Of a stretch of 64,000 nt of DNA, positions 36,471-44,764 are shown in pieces. Below the pieces are notes generated by a model. It saw only the letters and a list, made by a program, of their open reading frames with translations, did not search any database and had not been told where the DNA came from. Position numbers and translations under genes: made by a program. Position 1 is the first letter of the stretch, and every line of letters begins with the position of its first letter. Origin of the DNA: Winogradskyella psychrotolerans (GTDB lineage Bacteria; Bacteroidota; Bacteroidia; Flavobacteriales; Flavobacteriaceae); contig NZ_JAHKPS010000018.1 of NCBI RefSeq assembly GCF_018860565.1, forward strand, positions 248,001 to 312,000. Reading direction: 5' to 3'.

Positions 36471-37706
36471 ATGTCTATCCTAATTACCAACATTAAACAA
36501 TTATTACAAGTTCACGACTCTAACGTTACTATTGTAAAAGGTGATGCTATGAAAAATTTACCTGTTATAGAAAATGCGTATGTCTATATAGACCACGATA
36601 CTATTATTGAATATGGTAAAATGGAAGACTACAGGCCTATTGAAGCAGATACTGTTATAGATGCCACGGGAAAAATTGTGCTACCATCTTGGTGCGATTC
36701 TCATACCCATGTTGTTTATGCAGGTGATAGAACATCTGAATTTGTAGATAGAATTAACGGATTGTCTTATGCTGAAATAGCTAACAAAGGTGGAGGAATT
36801 CTAAATTCTGCAAAGAAACTTCAAGACACTTCTGAAGACGATTTATTTGAACAATCAATAAAGCGATTAAATGAACTTATAGCCATGGGTTCTGGTGCTG
36901 TAGAAATTAAAACAGGCTATGGTTTAACCACTGAAGCTGAACTGAAAATGCTACGTGTTATTAAGCGAATTAAACAAGAAAGCTTAGCCAAAATTATACC
37001 TACACTATTAGCTGCACATGCTATTCCTGAAGAATTCAAATCTAAAAAACAAGACTATATTAAATACATCACAGAAGAGTTAATCCCACAAGCTGCTAAA
37101 CTAAATATTACACATTATGTCGATGTATTTTGTGAAGAAGGTTACTTTGACATTAAAGACACTGAAGCTATTTTAGAAGCTGGAAAAAAATACAATTTAA
37201 GACCAAAAATACACGTCAATCAATTTAATATTTTAGGTGGCATAGCACTTGGAGTTAAACACAATGCACTTTCTGTAGATCATTTAGAAGAATTAAACGA
37301 TGACGATATTAAAGCTTTAAAAGGAAGTGATACCATTTCAGTTGCTTTACCTGGTTGCTCCTACTTTATAAGTATTCCTTACACTCCAGCTAGAAAAATT
37401 ATTGACGCAGGTTTACCATTAGCCATTGCTACAGATTACAATCCTGGTACTGCTCCTAGTGGAAACATGAACTTTGTTGTTAGTGCTGCTTGTGTAAAAC
37501 TAAAACTAACTCCAGAAGAAGCAATAAATGCAGCAACTATAAATGGTGCTTATGCTATGGGAATTAGTAATATGTACGGCAGTATCACGAGAGGAAAAAA
37601 GGCAAACCTTATTATTACAAAACCTATGAATCATTATAGCGAAATACCTTATGCTTTCGCGCACGATCCTATAGAACAGGTCATCATAAACGGTCAATTG
37701 TTATAA
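36471..37706 (+). CDS. hutI: imidazolonepropionase
   Basis: A 411-residue metal-dependent amidohydrolase that opens imidazolone propionate to formiminoglutamate, the third step of histidine breakdown. The metal-binding HxH is in CDSHTHVVYAG, further ligands are in LLAAHAIPEE and IHVNQFN, and the late Asp is in AIATDYNPGTAPSG. The start at MSILITNIKQ (36471) fits; an upstream TTG lies in the preceding terminator. The gene for the next enzyme of the pathway, hutG, lies about 1.1 kb downstream, with an unrelated opposite-strand gene between. Confidence 0.93.
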   Translation: MSILITNIKQLLQVHDSNVTIVKGDAMKNLPVIENAYVYIDHDTIIEYGKMEDYRPIEADTVIDATGKIVLPSWCDSHTHVVYAGDRTSEFVDRINGLSYAEIANKGGGILNSAKKLQDTSEDDLFEQSIKRLNELIAMGSGAVEIKTGYGLTTEAELKMLRVIKRIKQESLAKIIPTLLAAHAIPEEFKSKKQDYIKYITEELIPQAAKLNITHYVDVFCEEGYFDIKDTEAILEAGKKYNLRPKIHVNQFNILGGIALGVKHNALSVDHLEELNDDDIKALKGSDTISVALPGCSYFISIPYTPARKIIDAGLPLAIATDYNPGTAPSGNMNFVVSAACVKLKLTPEEAINAATINGAYAMGISNMYGSITRGKKANLIITKPMNHYSEIPYAFAHDPIEQVIINGQLL

Positions 37707-37707
37707 C

Positions 37708-37740
37708 AAAAAAATCCAAAAGCGTACTTTTGGATTTTCT
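37708..37740. terminator. bidirectional terminator between hutI and the coiled-coil gene
   Basis: A perfect 12-base stem (AAAATCCAAAAG with CTTTTGGATTTT) with a CGTA loop, and A/T runs on both sides. Confidence 0.9.
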
Positions 37741-37767
37741 TACTATTAATTAGTCAATATTCATCTC

Positions 37768-38655
37768 TTACTTCATTGTAAACTCTGAAGAGGAAATTAA
37801 TTCTTTATCGTTAAATACATTAATCTTATAACGTCCTTTTTCAAACTTAGAGTCTTCTAATTCATTGATGTATTCACAAATATTTAAGTTTCTATTCTCG
37901 TAGTTAAATCTACTAATTAAGCTGTAGTTTAACACTTGATCTTCAAACTCAATTTGGTCGTTAGAACCTAGTACATTATTTTTTGGATCAATTACTTGTA
38001 TATACAATTCCTTATCTCCTGCCTCAGCTAAGGTATTTTTAGCGACTGTAAAACATACTTTAAGTTTATCACTTCTACTCGCTCGTTCAGTTGGAATTTG
38101 CTTTCCGCTTCTTCTTTCTATCACACCCAATCCTACTAGACCTACTGTTTGCAATGCTGCAGCATCTCTAACAACTGTAGCTAATTCTGTGTTTTGTACC
38201 AAAAGTGAATCTGTAAACATCGTACGTTCGGCTAATTGAACATTTGTACTATCTAACGATGTTGCTAAATATTCATTTTCAACTTTTAAACGGTCATTTT
38301 CAGTTAACAAAATATCCATTTCCTCCTGTAAGGCTAGATATTTCTTTTTGTACCTCCATAAGCTACCAACACTATTTTGAGAAATTTTTAAAGAATCCAT
38401 TAAACCTTGAATACGCTCTCTAGCAGCAATGATTTCTTCATTTTTTATTTCACTTTCAGCAATCGCTTCGTCATAATCTTTAGCCATATTACTAAGATCA
38501 TTCATTACTTGTTGCTTTTCGCTAACTAATAATTTTTCGTTCTCTTGCTTTTCATTGTAAAGCTTAGATGTATAAAATGCAGTACCTAAGAATAATACCG
38601 CAAGTATAACTAAGCCAACTTTTAATCCTGTGTTTGATTTTTGTGCACCTTCCAT
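37768..38655 (-). CDS. single-pass membrane coiled-coil protein
   Basis: A 295-residue protein with a short cytoplasmic head, one transmembrane helix (about 12-29), a long coiled coil (about 32-165) and a C-terminal beta-rich domain (about 195-293). Similar flavobacterial proteins are sometimes labelled 'chromosome partitioning protein ParA', but no Walker motif is present, so that name is not supported. The layout suggests a periplasmic spacer with a small globular end, possibly linked to the envelope. It separates hutI from hutG on the opposite strand. Function unknown. Confidence 0.7.
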   Translation of the reverse strand: MEGAQKSNTGLKVGLVILAVLFLGTAFYTSKLYNEKQENEKLLVSEKQQVMNDLSNMAKDYDEAIAESEIKNEEIIAARERIQGLMDSLKISQNSVGSLWRYKKKYLALQEEMDILLTENDRLKVENEYLATSLDSTNVQLAERTMFTDSLLVQNTELATVVRDAAALQTVGLVGLGVIERRSGKQIPTERASRSDKLKVCFTVAKNTLAEAGDKELYIQVIDPKNNVLGSNDQIEFEDQVLNYSLISRFNYENRNLNICEYINELEDSKFEKGRYKINVFNDKELISSSEFTMK

Positions 38656-38768
38656 AAACTGTTTGGTTTTAAGTATTGTTAAATCTAATTTTTTTAATTG
38701 TTAATTTGAGATCAAAGTAATTAAATAAATCTGTACTTTTATTCTAAATATATTAATTTTTTACCCAA

Positions 38769-39788
38769 ATGGAACATCTTACCTTATTTACAGAAAAAGA
38801 ACAACAACAGCTTTTAAAGAAACGTACAGGTGAAACAAAATTTGGAGAACATGTTCAGTTAACTACTAACCTCACTAACATATACGACGCTATTGTTAAT
38901 TTAGATGTTGACTTTGTTTTATTTGGAATAAAAGAAGACATAGGCGTTTACGGAAACCTCGGACAAACAGGCACTTATAAGGCTTGGGAAGCCACTCTAA
39001 AAGTTTTGTTAAATGTCCAGAGTAATAGTTTTACACAAGCAAAACGTGTTTTAATATTAGGACATTTAGAGTATTCTGACAAACGTGAAGAACTACTAAC
39101 ATTAAATACCTCTAAAAAGAAAAATCTAAATAAAATCCGAAAATACACAGAAACCATTGATAAAGATGTGACTCATATAGTTTCTTCAATTATTAAAGCT
39201 GGGAAAATTCCAATAATAATAGGTGGAGGTCACAACAATGCTTATGGAAATATAAAAGGTTCTGCTTTAGCTAATAAGAAAAGAATCAATGTGATTAATT
39301 TTGATGCACATTCTGACTTTAGAGCTGAAGAAGGGAGACATAGTGGTAACGGTTTTAGCTATGCTTATGCTGAAGGATTCTTAAAAAATTATTTTGTATT
39401 TGGTCTTCACGAAAACTATACTTCTGATACCTTACTCAAAACCATGAAGAAAGTAAAATCTATTAAATATAACACTTACGAAGCTATTGAAGTTAGAAAA
39501 GAACTCGATTTTAATTCAGAAATGAAAAATGCATTAACCCATGTTTCTGAAAAACCTTTTGGCATTGAAATAGATTGTGATGCCATTAAAAACATACCTA
39601 GTAGTGCTATGACTCCCAGCGGATTTAGTGTAAAAAAAGCAAGACGATTTGTTAATTACTTTGGTAAGCATGAAAATGCTACATATTTACATATCTGTGA
39701 AGCCGCACCTACTCAAAAAACAGAAACTAAAGTTGGCAAATTAATAACTTACCTAATTACAGATTTTATTAGAGCTCATGGAAATTAA
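38769..39788 (+). CDS. hutG: formimidoylglutamase (arginase/agmatinase fold)
   Basis: A 339-residue manganese hydrolase of the ureohydrolase family. The metal ligands are visible in IIGGGHNNAYG, NFDAHSDFR and the late EIDCDAIK. Together with the nearby hutI, formimidoylglutamase is the best call: it splits formiminoglutamate to glutamate and formamide. Bacteroidota often carry this protein as an 'arginase family' hit. The GNAT gene overlaps its 3' end by 11 bases, so the two are translated together. Confidence 0.85.
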   Translation: MEHLTLFTEKEQQQLLKKRTGETKFGEHVQLTTNLTNIYDAIVNLDVDFVLFGIKEDIGVYGNLGQTGTYKAWEATLKVLLNVQSNSFTQAKRVLILGHLEYSDKREELLTLNTSKKKNLNKIRKYTETIDKDVTHIVSSIIKAGKIPIIIGGGHNNAYGNIKGSALANKKRINVINFDAHSDFRAEEGRHSGNGFSYAYAEGFLKNYFVFGLHENYTSDTLLKTMKKVKSIKYNTYEAIEVRKELDFNSEMKNALTHVSEKPFGIEIDCDAIKNIPSSAMTPSGFSVKKARRFVNYFGKHENATYLHICEAAPTQKTETKVGKLITYLITDFIRAHGN

Positions 39789-40242
39789 AATTATAGATTT
39801 TCATGCCAAGTATACCCAAAACTTCTACGATTTAAATATTGAATGGTTAAAAGCCTTCTTTTATGTTGAAGATTATGATGAGGACGTTTTAAGTCAACCA
39901 GAAAAATACATCATTAGTAAAGGTGGTTTTATTTTTTTAGCTATAAAAAATGACAACGTTGTTGGAACTGTTGCTTTAATGCCAACTGAGGAAACAGGCC
40001 TTTTAGAATTAACTAAAATGGCTGTATGTCCAGAACAACGCGGTAAAAAAATTGGGCAACGTCTATTACAGCACTGTATTGATTTTGGAAAAGCACAAAA
40101 CCTAAACGGGCTACTACTCTACTCTAGCAGAAAATTAGAAAACGCTATTTATTTATATCGAAAATATGGATTTGAAGAATTACAATTAGAACGTAATTCG
40201 CCTTATGTTCGTTCCGATATTAAGATGTTATTAAAGTTATAA
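39778..40242 (+). CDS. GNAT family acetyltransferase
   Basis: A 154-residue N-acetyltransferase fold. The acetyl-CoA pyrophosphate loop is CPEQRGKKIGQRLL (Q/RxxGxG/A type), preceded by LELTKMAV and followed by LYRKYGFEEL, all typical. It overlaps hutG by 11 bases in another frame, which suggests translational coupling with histidine breakdown, although the acceptor substrate is unknown. It converges on the 564-residue membrane protein gene, with 5 bases between the stops. Confidence 0.85.
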   Translation: MEIKIIDFHAKYTQNFYDLNIEWLKAFFYVEDYDEDVLSQPEKYIISKGGFIFLAIKNDNVVGTVALMPTEETGLLELTKMAVCPEQRGKKIGQRLLQHCIDFGKAQNLNGLLLYSSRKLENAIYLYRKYGFEELQLERNSPYVRSDIKMLLKL

Positions 40243-40247
40243 GACTA

Positions 40248-41942
40248 TTAATTCCCAACCGCCTTTAAAGAATCGATTTGACGCTGTAATCTATCAATAG
40301 CATCTGTATTATCTTCTACTTTTGGAATACGCATTAAAGAATCCATTTCGCGTTCCATAATATCTTCATCTTTGGGCTGTTCGTTGTAATAATAGCCAAT
40401 ACCTTCACTGGCTCTCCAAGCTTCATTTAACTGATTATACACTTCCTCATCCCAAGTACTTGGATGTTTTACATCTATCCAAATCACATCTCTGTATTCG
40501 CTATCAATTAAAACCAAATCTGGTGTAGCAGAACCATCAAATTGCTGAGCATCTGAAGAACTAATAGAAGATATAGTTCCTAAGAAAAACATACGCTTTC
40601 TACCTGCAATGTCTTTAATATAAGGTCTAAACTCTACTGGTGTACTCGCATTCCAATCGTATTCTTTTCGAGATTCTTTTACTTTTAAAGGCATTGCAGA
40701 AACACCTGCATAACCTTGTTTTTTGGTTGCATGATCATAGTAATACATTTTATCCGTTCCATCTGCCGGAATAAAAACACTATAGCTTAAACTGGTTCGT
40801 TCATCTCCTACAGGCTCTAATCCAAACCAATGGTATAAGCCACTGTATGCATCAGAGTTTGAGCCTGCAAAATCAAAATCAGTAACATAAGGTTGTTGGT
40901 TTTGGTCTTTTGGCATTATTGGAATTTTTACAGCCGTTTCCATATTCCAAGGTAATGGATCACTAAAACCACCTAAAAACTTTAACGACTCTGCTTGCAA
41001 CTGTGATACCTTTTCTGCTAAGGTGTTTTGTTTATTTAAAAACGGATAATTTTTAATATTATCTGGACTCACAAATGTGCCTTTTCCAATGGTAATACGC
41101 TCTATATAATCATTAATATCGTGCTCACCACTATCTATAATCATCACACCACCAAAACTGGGATATGGAAAAAAGAAACCTTTCCATTTTATTAAACTCA
41201 CCACTTCTACCCAATTACCATCATCATTTTTCATGTAAAACGTATCACTTGGTTCATAATTAAATAACATCCAAGGATTAAAACGTTGTACAACAGCATT
41301 GTATGTGTTACGACTAAATTTTAAAGATTCTCCAATTGAAAACGTTACCGAAATACGATTTTCGTTAGAAAAACGAGGAAATGGAGTTGTACTACTCACA
41401 GCAAATACTTCTTCTGTGTTATCACTTATTTGCTGCATTACATACTTCTCACTTGGCTGAATAGCCATAGTCCATTTATTTTGATCATCTACTCTAACCA
41501 AATGCGGTAAAGACACATCTTTAGTTTCTCCAACACTTTCGTTGGCCATAGAAAAGATGTTTCTTAAGGGTTGGATACGTTCGTTTTGTGTTAATGGTAG
41601 TTCGTTAATTTCTACTTTATTAAGATTATTAAACACATTATAGGTTTTCATGTAGTCGTACATTTTATAATGCCAACCAACACCATATAGCAATCCAAAA
41701 AAGACAATTAGTAATGCTAAAATTCCTAAACGACTACCAACATGAGCAGAGTTTCTAAATTTACGCAAACCAAAATATAAAACTAAGCCACTAACTAATA
41801 TGACGAAAATATACTTTCTTAGAAATAGCAAAACAGGTTGGTAATCGTCTCTAAAAAAGAACAATAAAATTAATAATAGCAACACTACGAAAATGGTGAT
41901 TCGTTTTTGTTTACCTCCTTTATTCCAATATGATTTTATCAT
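40248..41942 (-). CDS. membrane protein with a large soluble domain, last gene of the AAA+ cluster
   Basis: A 564-residue protein with three transmembrane helices near the N terminus (about 15-31, 38-57 and 73-92), then a roughly 440-residue soluble domain. That domain is beta-rich and has many Phe/Tyr/Trp residues (LIKWKGFFFPYPSFGGV). It ends in a helical region with DRLQRQIDSLKAV. I do not recognise the family. Topology would place the large domain outside the cytoplasm if the N terminus is inside and three helices are used. It is downstream of a small membrane protein gene in the same direction. Confidence 0.7.
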   Translation of the reverse strand: MIKSYWNKGGKQKRITIFVVLLLLILLFFFRDDYQPVLLFLRKYIFVILVSGLVLYFGLRKFRNSAHVGSRLGILALLIVFFGLLYGVGWHYKMYDYMKTYNVFNNLNKVEINELPLTQNERIQPLRNIFSMANESVGETKDVSLPHLVRVDDQNKWTMAIQPSEKYVMQQISDNTEEVFAVSSTTPFPRFSNENRISVTFSIGESLKFSRNTYNAVVQRFNPWMLFNYEPSDTFYMKNDDGNWVEVVSLIKWKGFFFPYPSFGGVMIIDSGEHDINDYIERITIGKGTFVSPDNIKNYPFLNKQNTLAEKVSQLQAESLKFLGGFSDPLPWNMETAVKIPIMPKDQNQQPYVTDFDFAGSNSDAYSGLYHWFGLEPVGDERTSLSYSVFIPADGTDKMYYYDHATKKQGYAGVSAMPLKVKESRKEYDWNASTPVEFRPYIKDIAGRKRMFFLGTISSISSSDAQQFDGSATPDLVLIDSEYRDVIWIDVKHPSTWDEEVYNQLNEAWRASEGIGYYYNEQPKDEDIMEREMDSLMRIPKVEDNTDAIDRLQRQIDSLKAVGN

Positions 41943-41955
41943 AGTATCAATTTCT

Positions 41956-41997
41956 CATTGCGAAGCCAACTTGTTTATTAACTGTAGCAATCTGTTT
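41956..41997 (+). repeat. 42-base dispersed intergenic repeat, copy 1
   Basis: It starts CATTGC, ends GCAATCTGTTT, and matches 35 of 42 bases with 44618-44659. The ends ATTGC/GCAAT can pair. It belongs to a style of intergenic element seen in Bacteroidota (CATTGCGAGG...GCAATCT). Confidence 0.65.
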
Positions 41998-42055
41998 GTT
42001 TTATAATTATTAAGTCATGTTATGTAAAGCACTTAAACTTCATAACGCATTTCAA

Positions 42056-42583
42056 CTACATTAGACCCTTATCTTTCAATCGGTCACGTGCACTTGTTTT
42101 TTCAACTTCAGGTTTAGATTTAATTTCTTGTTTCACTTCTGTTTCAACCTTAGCATCTTTTGATTCCAAATCATGAATAAAATCTTTTCCTTTTTCAACA
42201 GTATCCTTAACAGCATCTAAAAGCGAATCACTTTTTTCGTCAATAACCTCTGATGATTTAAATACAAAATTAGCCAAATACGTCCCTAATAAGGTACCAA
42301 AAATACTAGATGCGAATAATGATATGGTTGCTAAATCAATAGGAATTACAAATCTAACGACAACAATTCCAACTAAAAAAAGCACTCCAATATAAACCAA
42401 ACGCATTAAAAAAGACTGCTGATATAGAAACCCTTTTGTACTACTTTTAGGCATCTGTAGCTCTTTAGAGTAAAATATCTTATTAAAAAAACGGTATACT
42501 TTGTTACTTTTAGATTCGCGCCAATACAATACAATTCCAAACAGTATGGCTGCAATAAAAACTATTATTTCGAGTGACATCAT
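42056..42583 (-). CDS. small membrane protein of the AAA+ cluster
   Basis: A 175-residue protein with one N-terminal helix (about 5-20), two further hydrophobic segments (about 59-78 and 83-105, the latter containing a GTLLGTYLANF stretch) and a charged, coiled-coil-like C-terminal tail rich in Lys and Glu (residues 115-175). I do not recognise a family. The gene lies 40 bases after the DUF6638-like gene, so the two are probably co-transcribed. The acidic/basic tail could contact the cytoplasmic AAA+ or coiled-coil partners, which is an inference. Confidence 0.65.
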   Translation of the reverse strand: MMSLEIIVFIAAILFGIVLYWRESKSNKVYRFFNKIFYSKELQMPKSSTKGFLYQQSFLMRLVYIGVLFLVGIVVVRFVIPIDLATISLFASSIFGTLLGTYLANFVFKSSEVIDEKSDSLLDAVKDTVEKGKDFIHDLESKDAKVETEVKQEIKSKPEVEKTSARDRLKDKGLM

Positions 42584-42623
42584 AATCTATGTTTTGGTTT
42601 CTTATAAAATTAGTCTAATTATA

Positions 42624-43859
42624 TTAAATATTGTTACGAATACGCTCAATTACCCAATCCTTAAAAGAATCGTCCCAAGTGTCGTAATTTTTATAAAACT
42701 GTTCTTTATCATACCAATACAAGAATAACACATCCATTGGAGCAATATTAATTAACAGTTTATGAATTAAATCACGATGCTCTGACGACAACGACGAATG
42801 TGGCTGATGCAACGCAAAATATAAATCTTGATCTACGATATCTTCAATTTTATAAGCATTACTGCGTTCTAATTTTTCAAGATACAGTTCAACGCTCATT
42901 ACTTGCTTCCTCGCATTGATATCAATTTTATTCAAATAACTTTTAAATAACACTTTATCATTCAAAATTGCTGCAATTGGGTGTTCTGTATCTTTTAAAA
43001 ATTGTGCTAATTCGTATTTCTTAATTCTGTCGTAATTTGGTGTTTTTACAATCTGTTCTAAATCACATTCTATAATAATATGATCCTTTAATTTAGCAAC
43101 TAATTCCGGTTGCGAGATATGATAAATTAGCACATCGTGAATGGTATCCTTTATGGCTTCTTTATAAAATTCTTTGCTTTCAAAAACAACAATTGGTTTT
43201 ATAAAATCTCGAAGCAAATACACACCATCAAAAGCTCTTGTATAAAATGAGCCTGTTGTATATTGTAATGGTCCTAAGCTTAAATCTCTGCCTCTTAAAT
43301 CGCCATAAGTTGTAGCAGAATTTAATAATAGCTGGTGAATATCTTCATCTATAAAATTATTACCCAGCCTAAACCTATCTACTAATCTTAATTGCTCCTT
43401 TTGCTTTTCTTCGAGATGATCAATTAAACGGAAAGTAATATTAACTTTGTCATACTTTAAGATATCTAAAGGTTCATAAAACACATCGATGTCTTGATCA
43501 AAATCAATACAGATAGCAGAATCTCTAGTAATATCATTGATTTTCTGGCCATGTGTTCTAAACACATGTTGCATCATATCTTTATCAAACGAATGAAAAG
43601 GTAAATACACAGGTTTTCCTTTTTGCAATGGAGAAATAATAATACCATGCGGATTTGCATCACCATGATTAAGGTAATGCATATTATTCATTTCTTCAGC
43701 AACTTCAGGACTCCAGCCAATACCATCTATAAAAAAAGAGGTCAATGTTGTTTCTTTAAACCCTAGAGTTTTTAAGCATTTATTGTAACGTTCTACTAAT
43801 TTTCCACTGATGGGAATAAGTTCGCTTCTGTATAAATTTGCTTGTTTTAGTTTTTGCAT
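42624..43859 (-). CDS. DUF6638-like protein of the AAA+ cluster
   Basis: A 411-residue soluble protein with no signal or membrane segment. The start QANLYRSELIPISGKLVERYNKCL and the later FIDGIGWSPEVAEEM and NHGDANPHGIIISPLQ are what I recall of the bacteroidal DUF6638 family. It is rich in His and Asp in the middle (HGDANPHG, FRTHGQK), but no catalytic pattern is certain. The C-terminal region is helical and ends WVIERIRNNI. The function is unknown. Its position in the cluster next to the AAA+ gene seems regular in relatives, but I cannot verify that here. Confidence 0.65.
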   Translation of the reverse strand: MQKLKQANLYRSELIPISGKLVERYNKCLKTLGFKETTLTSFFIDGIGWSPEVAEEMNNMHYLNHGDANPHGIIISPLQKGKPVYLPFHSFDKDMMQHVFRTHGQKINDITRDSAICIDFDQDIDVFYEPLDILKYDKVNITFRLIDHLEEKQKEQLRLVDRFRLGNNFIDEDIHQLLLNSATTYGDLRGRDLSLGPLQYTTGSFYTRAFDGVYLLRDFIKPIVVFESKEFYKEAIKDTIHDVLIYHISQPELVAKLKDHIIIECDLEQIVKTPNYDRIKKYELAQFLKDTEHPIAAILNDKVLFKSYLNKIDINARKQVMSVELYLEKLERSNAYKIEDIVDQDLYFALHQPHSSLSSEHRDLIHKLLINIAPMDVLFLYWYDKEQFYKNYDTWDDSFKDWVIERIRNNI

Positions 43860-43863
43860 CTTG

Positions 43864-43881
43864 TTGCCGCAAATGCGGTAA
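43864..43881 (-). other. small hairpin upstream of the DUF6638-like gene
   Basis: TTGCCGC and GCGGTAA pair across AAAT, five bases before the start codon (on the minus strand). The following AATCT recalls the ends of the 42-base repeat, so it may be a decayed relative. Confidence 0.3.
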
Positions 43882-44002
43882 TCTAAATTTTTCTTTTATT
43901 CTTTTTTGACATGAATTTTACTAATTCTCACTAATTCTAGTAATAATGTACAGTATTCAAATATATCAAAACTCTATATTTTATTTCAAATCAGGTTCCT
44001 AT

Positions 44003-44590
44003 CTATACAGGAATTAATAATTCATTAATCTGAGCGTATTGCAATAACATAATCGTTTTTGCATCTATAATTTCTTCGTTTTTTACCAATTCTATAGCTT
44101 TAGAAAACGGAAGTTCTAAAATTTCAATATCTTCATCTTCGCTTTCTAATCCTCCACCCTTACTTACTTTCATGGATTCATTATATTCTGCAATAAATAA
44201 GAACATTTTTTCTGTTAAAGCACCTGGCGATGTATAAGCTGTAAGAACTTGCTGAGCATTGCTTATTTTATAACCTACCTCTTCTTCTGTTTCCCTAATT
44301 ATGGTTTCTAAAGGCTTATCATTATTATCTATGGCACCTGCACAGGCCTCAATAGACATACCTTCATTTTTATTGTTTTCATAAGCTGGCATACGGAATT
44401 GTTTCGTTAGAATCACCGTTTGTTTTTTTACATTATACAGTAATATAGCAGCACCATTACCACGATTGTAACATTCGCGAGATAAACGTTTCCATTCTCC
44501 ATTTTTAAATTGATAATCGTAATCAATTCTATCTAGTCTTGCCCATTCTTTAGAAAGGGTTGTTTTAGTTATGTTTTTTAGGTTGTCCAT
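44003..44590 (-). CDS. NUDIX hydrolase (NudK/ADP-sugar pyrophosphatase type)
   Basis: A 195-residue NUDIX protein that should cleave a nucleoside-diphosphate sugar (GDP-mannose or ADP-ribose type). The NUDIX box runs from GAIDNND to RETEEEVG; the key REtEEEVG part is intact, while the first conserved Glu is Asp, as in some NudK relatives. LTAYTSPGALTEKMFLF and the AGAIDNN entry support this subfamily. I take the ATG at 44590 (MDNLKNITKT) over one five codons earlier. It sits within the AAA+ cluster, so an activated sugar or ADP-ribose signal could belong to that system. Confidence 0.85.
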   Translation of the reverse strand: MDNLKNITKTTLSKEWARLDRIDYDYQFKNGEWKRLSRECYNRGNGAAILLYNVKKQTVILTKQFRMPAYENNKNEGMSIEACAGAIDNNDKPLETIIRETEEEVGYKISNAQQVLTAYTSPGALTEKMFLFIAEYNESMKVSKGGGLESEDEDIEILELPFSKAIELVKNEEIIDAKTIMLLQYAQINELLIPV

Positions 44591-44617
44591 ATTTTTACAA
44601 AACATTCTACTTTATGT

Positions 44618-44659
44618 CATTGCCAAGTTAACTTCTTTGTTAACTGCGGCAATCTGTTT
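44618..44659 (+). repeat. 42-base dispersed intergenic repeat, copy 2
   Basis: Matches 35 of 42 bases with 41956-41997, in the same orientation, and has the same ends (CATTGC, GCAATCTGTTT). A second degenerate module (GATTCCTCGTCGCTCG, then GGAACGAC) follows at about 44683-44721, as often seen in such elements. Confidence 0.65.
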
Positions 44660-44725
44660 ATTGGTTAGGTTTTCCCTTTATGAGATTCCTCGTCGCTCGT
44701 GCCTCATTCTATCGGAACGACAAAG

Positions 44726-44753
44726 ACTACACACTTTTTACTTTACACTTTTT
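44726..44753 (+). repeat. 7-base periodic array beside the AAA+ gene
   Basis: Four gapless heptads with core ACTN (ACTACAC, ACTTTTT, ACTTTAC, ACTTTTT), then CACT. They end 12 bases before the stop of the AAA+ gene. Confidence 0.5.
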
Positions 44754-44764
44754 CACTAATAAGT

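Noticed and set aside
37768-38655. Calling the coiled-coil membrane protein ParA
   Set aside because: There is no Walker A or any P-loop motif; it is a single-pass coiled-coil protein.
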